A stretch of DNA of 16,775 bases. Source: Elusimicrobiota bacterium (GTDB lineage: Bacteria > Elusimicrobiota > Elusimicrobia > UBA1565 > JACRDR01). Every line of letters begins with the position of its first letter. The first letter of the stretch is position 1. Below the pieces are notes generated by a model. It made no database searches. It had not been told where the DNA came from and saw nothing but the letters and a program-made list of their open reading frames with translations. Location of the stretch: assembly GCA_016212845.1 (NCBI GenBank), contig JACRDR010000112.1, forward strand, positions 1 to 16,775, written 5' to 3'. Shown here in pieces: positions 13,861-16,775 of the stretch. Both the position numbers and the translations under genes were made by a program.

Positions 13861-15398
13861 GAGGGGACCGTCGTCTTAACCAGCTCGAAAACCCGGCAGG
13901 GCGCGCCGTGCACGACGCCGTCGGCGGCGCGGGAATAGCCGGCCTTCAAGAACGCCTTGGAAGAGGCCTCGTTGTCGCCGAGCACGCGGCCGACGATGCG
14001 CTTGACGCCCAGCTCCTTGCAGGCGAGGGGGGCGGTTCGCTTGAGCGCGAGAGTACCGAGTCCCTTGCCGCGGAAGGCGGCGGGCACGGAGAAGTGCACT
14101 TCGGCGGTGTCGGCTTCCTCGCGGCAGTAGCGGACCTGGGCCGCGAGAACGCCGTCGAGCGAGAGCAGCCAGTAGCGCGAGTCCTGCCGGGCGAGCTGGG
14201 CGGGGTACCATTCGAGATGCCGTTCCAGCGGTATCGCGTCCTTGAAGAACGAGACCGCGCGCACGCCGGGCTCGTTGGCGAGCCGCCAGACGGGAAGCGC
14301 GTCGTCGAGAGTCGCGGGCTTGAGCTCCACCGCGTCCTCGAGCGAAAGCGCGTCGAGAGCGCGCATCGCGTTTACCACGCGGGCGGCGCCCTTGCCGTCG
14401 ACGAGCGCGCGGCCGCGCTCGGAGGCGCGGCGGCGGAAGGCGGCGTCCGCGCAGAGCTTGCCGATGAGCTTGGCCAGGCTTTCGACGGTGACCGCGCTGG
14501 CGTCCCCGGCGAAGTAGCCGAGCCCGTTGCGCTCCATCGCCTGGGCGCCGGAGCCCTGGTTGTCGGCGAGCGAGACGAATACGGAGGGCACGCCCATGTA
14601 TGCGAGCTCGGTGATCGTGCTGCCCGCGGTCGCGATCGCGGCCTCGGCGCGCTCCATGCGCTCGGGCATGTCGGGGACGTTTCGCACGACCTCGACCTTC
14701 GACTGCGAGGCGGCGGCCTTGGCTTGGAGAGCCTCGAAATGGGGATACGCGGCGCCGGCGACCGCCGTCGCCTCGAGCCCCGGGATGCCGACGCGGTCGA
14801 GCGCTTCCACGGCTTTCGACGACATGTCGCCCGGATCGGCCCCGCCGAAGGTGATGAGGAGCTTGCGGGCGACGTCGGGGGTCGAGCGCGGGGCGCGGTC
14901 GCGGCCGGTGAACTCGGAGCGGAGCAGCGCGTAGGAGAAGCCGAGCAAAGCGAGGGTGTCCGGGGCCGCGGCGTAGGCGAACGCCTCGGAGCCGGGATTC
15001 TGGTTCAGCAGGATGTCGGCGTCGTAGCGCGGCAGGTGCTTGTAGTCGTCGACGACGAGAACGCGGCAGCCCGCCTCGCGCAGCGCCTTCTGGTAGGCCT
15101 CGTCGAAGTGGTAGCCGTCGAGCGCGACCCAGGCGTCGCCTCCGTCCGCGAGTTCCTCGACGGCGGCGAGCGTGCTCGCCAGGTCGGAGGCGTCGGGGTG
15201 GCGCGACTCGAGCTTGCGGAGCTCGACGCCTGCGGAGGCGGCGCGCTCCTCGAGGTTGGGCGCGCGGCAGTCGGAGAGGAGCACCGCCGTCCCGCCCGCC
15301 GCCTTCCAGGCCTGGGCGAGCGCCAAAGACCGCATGACGTGGCCCGTGGCGATGCGGGCGTCGGCGTCCGCCCGGAGGATCAGGAGGTCAGTCGACAT
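13857..15398 (-). CDS. pseG: PseG-PseH fusion: UDP-sugar hydrolase plus GNAT acetyltransferase
   Basis: A bifunctional protein of 513 residues. Residues 1 to about 347 are PseG, which removes UDP from UDP-2,4-diacetamido-2,4,6-trideoxy-L-altrose: RADADARIATGHVMRSLALA at 9-28 with the likely catalytic His20, VVDDYKHLPRYDADILLNQN at 115-134, TFGGADPGD at 183-191, and AGSTITELAYMGVPSVF at 258-274. Residues from about 352 are a GNAT N-acetyltransferase like PseH: LEWYPAQLARQDSRYWLL at 395-412, the acetyl-CoA loop RGKGLG at 443-448, and NEASSKAFLKAGY at 476-488. PseH acetylates N-4 just before PseG acts, so the fusion joins consecutive steps in reverse gene order. The ATG at 15398 overlaps the end of pseB by 11 bases. 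The continuous frame shows no sign of a sequencing error. Confidence 0.92.
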   Translation of the reverse strand: MSTDLLILRADADARIATGHVMRSLALAQAWKAAGGTAVLLSDCRAPNLEERAASAGVELRKLESRHPDASDLASTLAAVEELADGGDAWVALDGYHFDEAYQKALREAGCRVLVVDDYKHLPRYDADILLNQNPGSEAFAYAAAPDTLALLGFSYALLRSEFTGRDRAPRSTPDVARKLLITFGGADPGDMSSKAVEALDRVGIPGLEATAVAGAAYPHFEALQAKAAASQSKVEVVRNVPDMPERMERAEAAIATAGSTITELAYMGVPSVFVSLADNQGSGAQAMERNGLGYFAGDASAVTVESLAKLIGKLCADAAFRRRASERGRALVDGKGAARVVNAMRALDALSLEDAVELKPATLDDALPVWRLANEPGVRAVSFFKDAIPLERHLEWYPAQLARQDSRYWLLSLDGVLAAQVRYCREEADTAEVHFSVPAAFRGKGLGTLALKRTAPLACKELGVKRIVGRVLGDNEASSKAFLKAGYSRAADGVVHGAPCRVFELVKTTVPS

Positions 15399-16419
15399 TC
15401 ACCGCGCCGCTCGAGACGAGCTCGTCGACCATGCCGCGGAGTTCCTTCTCGGTCAGCCAGCGCTCGTTCTTATCGCTCGAGTAGCGGAAGCCGTCCGGGC
15501 ACTGCTTCGCTCCGCGGCGGAGCGCCGCGTACTCGCCGTCCTCGCTCCAGTCGTGCGCGGAGGGCAGGATCACGTAACGGTCGGAATACTCGATCGTGTT
15601 GCGGGCCTCGTCGTCGGGCACCATGAGCTCGTGGAGCTTCTCGCCGGGGCGGATGCCGACGATCTTCGTCTTGCACGCCGGCGCGATCGCCTTCGCCAAG
15701 TCCATGATGTTCATGCTCGGGATCTTCGGCACGAAGATCTCGCCGCCCTTCATGCGCTCGAGGGAGGTGAGGACGAAGTCCACGGCCTGCGGGAGCGTGA
15801 TCCAGAAGCGGGTCATGCGCTTGTCGGTGATGGGGAGCTCGCCCGTCTCGCGCTTCTGCAGGAAGAACGGGATGACGCTGCCGCGGGAGCCGACCACGTT
15901 GCCGTAGCGCACGACGGCGAAGCGGGTGTTGCGTGCCCCGGCGTAGTTGTTCGCCGCGACGAAGACCTTGTCGGCGCACAGCTTGGTCGCGCCGTAGAGG
16001 TTGACGGGGTTGACCGCCTTGTCCGTCGAGAGCGCGATGACGCGCTGGACGCCGCGGTCGATGGCCGCGTCGATGATGTTGGCGCCTCCGAGGATGTTCG
16101 TGCGTACGGCTTCCATCGGGTTGTACTCGCAGGCGGGCACCTGCTTGAGCGCGGCCGCGTGGATGACCACGTTCACGCCTTCCATCGCGCGATACAGGCG
16201 CTCCCGGTCGCGGACGTCGCCCAGGAAAAAGCGGACCGCGGGGTACTTGGAGGCCGGGAACTTCTGCTGGAGCTCGGACTGCTTGAGCTCGTCGCGGGAG
16301 AAAAGGATGAGCTTGGCGGGCTTGTAGTCCTCGAGGAGGCGGCGGGCGAAGGCCTTGCCGAAGGAACCCGTCCCTCCGGTCACGAAAATAACCTTGCCGT
16401 TGATCAGTTTATCGAGCAT
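15388..16419 (-). CDS. pseB: UDP-N-acetylglucosamine 4,6-dehydratase (inverting)
   Basis: A short-chain dehydrogenase/reductase of 343 residues and first enzyme of the pseudaminic acid pathway: it makes UDP-2-acetamido-2,6-dideoxy-L-arabino-hexos-4-ulose by 4,6-dehydration with C-5 inversion. Seen: VTGGTGSFGKAF at residues 13-24, GDVRDRERL at 67-75, HAAALKQVPACEYNP at 87-101, LSTDKAVNPVNLYGATK at 130-146 with Asp133, Lys134, Tyr142 and Lys146 as catalytic residues, and GNVVGSRGSVIPFF. This is the PseB/FlaA1 pattern. The ATG at 16419 follows GGAGG by 4 bases, and homology starts here, so the longer open frame to 16596 is rejected. The aminotransferase PseC that normally follows is missing; the next gene is the PseG-PseH fusion. 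Confidence 0.95.
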   Translation of the reverse strand: MLDKLINGKVIFVTGGTGSFGKAFARRLLEDYKPAKLILFSRDELKQSELQQKFPASKYPAVRFFLGDVRDRERLYRAMEGVNVVIHAAALKQVPACEYNPMEAVRTNILGGANIIDAAIDRGVQRVIALSTDKAVNPVNLYGATKLCADKVFVAANNYAGARNTRFAVVRYGNVVGSRGSVIPFFLQKRETGELPITDKRMTRFWITLPQAVDFVLTSLERMKGGEIFVPKIPSMNIMDLAKAIAPACKTKIVGIRPGEKLHELMVPDDEARNTIEYSDRYVILPSAHDWSEDGEYAALRRGAKQCPDGFRYSSDKNERWLTEKELRGMVDELVSSGAVNVD

Positions 16420-16423
16420 CCAG

Positions 16424-16428
16424 CCTCC
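16424..16428 (-). promoter_or_regulatory. Ribosome binding site of pseB
   Basis: GGAGG on the minus strand ends 4 bases before the pseB ATG at 16419. It fixes the start within a longer open frame and is the strongest Shine-Dalgarno sequence seen in the window. Confidence 0.8.
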
Positions 16429-16445
16429 GAGGAGTTGCCGGGAAA

Positions 16446-16775
16446 TTATAGCTTTTCGGTGACTTCGGCCGCCGCTCCCCACCACGCCCCGGGAGCCGAA
16501 AACGACGGGGCGACCCGGTGGCGCCGGAGATACTCGGCGCAGGCGGCGTCGAGGGCGGGCAGGCCTCCGCCGCGATTCATGTAGTCGTCCACCCACTCGC
16601 CGACGCGCTTCGGGGCGTCCTGATCCTCGAAGTGGTTGGCGAGCTTGGTGAAGCGCGAAAAATCGCCGACCGAGCGGTCGCCGGCGGCGGCGGCCTCGAT
16701 CGCCTCCGTCAGGGCGCCGAGCTCCCGGTAAAGAATCTTCTGCCCCTCCACGCGGTAGAGGGGATGGTCGAGCCA
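16446..16775 (-). CDS. Unknown protein, C-terminal end only
   Basis: The frame is open to the right edge, so the visible 109 residues are the C-terminus of a longer gene rather than a small gene starting at the GTG at 16751. It begins WLDHPLYRVEGQKILYREL and contains FSRFTKLANHFEDQDAPKRVGEWVDDYM near residues 41-68, a Gly-Gly-Gly-Leu-Pro turn, and ends VTEKL. It is soluble and mostly helical by appearance. I do not recognise a family. A terminal helix of the form xxAxxRVxxWVDDYM is seen at the ends of some carbohydrate transferases, but this is only a resemblance. It stops 26 bases before pseB on the same strand, so it is probably in the same operon. Confidence 0.75.
   Translation of the reverse strand, partial: WLDHPLYRVEGQKILYRELGALTEAIEAAAAGDRSVGDFSRFTKLANHFEDQDAPKRVGEWVDDYMNRGGGLPALDAACAEYLRRHRVAPSFSAPGAWWGAAAEVTEKL

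Noticed and set aside
13908..15626. Plus-strand open frame of 572 codons opposite pseG-pseH
   Set aside because: Low-complexity Gly/Val/Glu/Arg translation, no recognisable family, fully opposite a well-supported gene; typical antisense shadow at high GC.
15172..16584. Plus-strand open frame of 470 codons opposite pseB
   Set aside because: Same character as other shadows, rich in Asp, Arg, Val and Leu without motifs, and opposite clear PseB.
16420..16596. Upstream extension of pseB
   Set aside because: Overlaps the preceding gene in another frame; GGAGG and family homology place the start at 16419.
16446..16751. Separate 101-residue gene starting at GTG 16751
   Set aside because: The frame is open to the window edge without a stop, so this is more likely the end of a longer gene.

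Overview
The window is a GC-rich bacterial chromosome segment, densely packed and mostly coding on the minus strand. It is dominated by two surface-glycan gene sets. A C-terminal Phe-ending beta-barrel-like protein with a signal peptide, together with the O-antigen-type sugar genes, suggests a diderm (Gram-negative-type) bacterium. I cannot place it more precisely from the sequence. No rRNA, tRNA, CRISPR array or insertion sequence was seen, and no gap between genes exceeds about 70 bases.

Layout, left to right. (1) 1-4053, minus strand: a CDP-6-deoxyhexose locus. It is transcribed as a GT-C-type membrane glycosyltransferase (2491-4053), then rfbF (glucose-1-phosphate cytidylyltransferase), rfbG (CDP-glucose 4,6-dehydratase) and rfbH (3-dehydrase, cut by the window edge). 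rfbF/rfbG and rfbG/rfbH are coupled by GTGA/ATGA or similar overlaps. (2) 4082-5278, plus strand: an FAD-dependent oxidoreductase of the L-2-hydroxyglutarate oxidase family, divergent from the membrane transferase. (3) 5280-7066, minus strand: an accessory-looking block with a RelE/ParE-type toxin, a Phd/YefM-type antitoxin and an AAA ATPase with a DUF4143 domain. (4) 7127-16775, minus strand: a long pseudaminic-acid-type (nonulosonic acid) operon. It is transcribed from the right as an unknown partial gene, pseB, a pseG-pseH fusion, pseI, an N-acetyl sugar amidotransferase (PseA/WbpG type), a HisH paralogue, an SpsF-type cytidylyltransferase, a LIC12162-family putative transferase, a HisF paralogue and an outer-membrane-protein-like gene.

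How the genes fit together. PseB starts from UDP-GlcNAc. The PseG-PseH fusion would supply the N-4 acetylation and UDP removal, and PseI condenses the resulting 6-deoxy-diacetamido sugar with phosphoenolpyruvate. The amidotransferase with HisH (glutaminase) and HisF (ammonia channel) would convert an acetamido group to an acetamidino group. The SpsF-like enzyme is the best candidate for CMP activation and the LIC12162-family protein for transfer. The PseC aminotransferase, needed between PseB and PseH, is not in the window. The rfbFGH set would make a CDP-3,6-dideoxyhexose precursor, and the GT-C protein is a candidate for using a lipid-linked sugar.

Regulation. Several gene or operon heads carry a -10-like hexamer only 6-9 bases upstream of the start codon with no Shine-Dalgarno sequence (4053, 5815, 7066, 8490), which suggests leaderless transcripts. 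Internal genes rely on stop/start overlaps, and two (pseB, pseA) have clear Shine-Dalgarno sequences. The toxin-antitoxin promoter carries palindromes including the TGTACA core known from YefM operators, and the ATPase promoter has a perfect inverted repeat between its -35 and -10 boxes.
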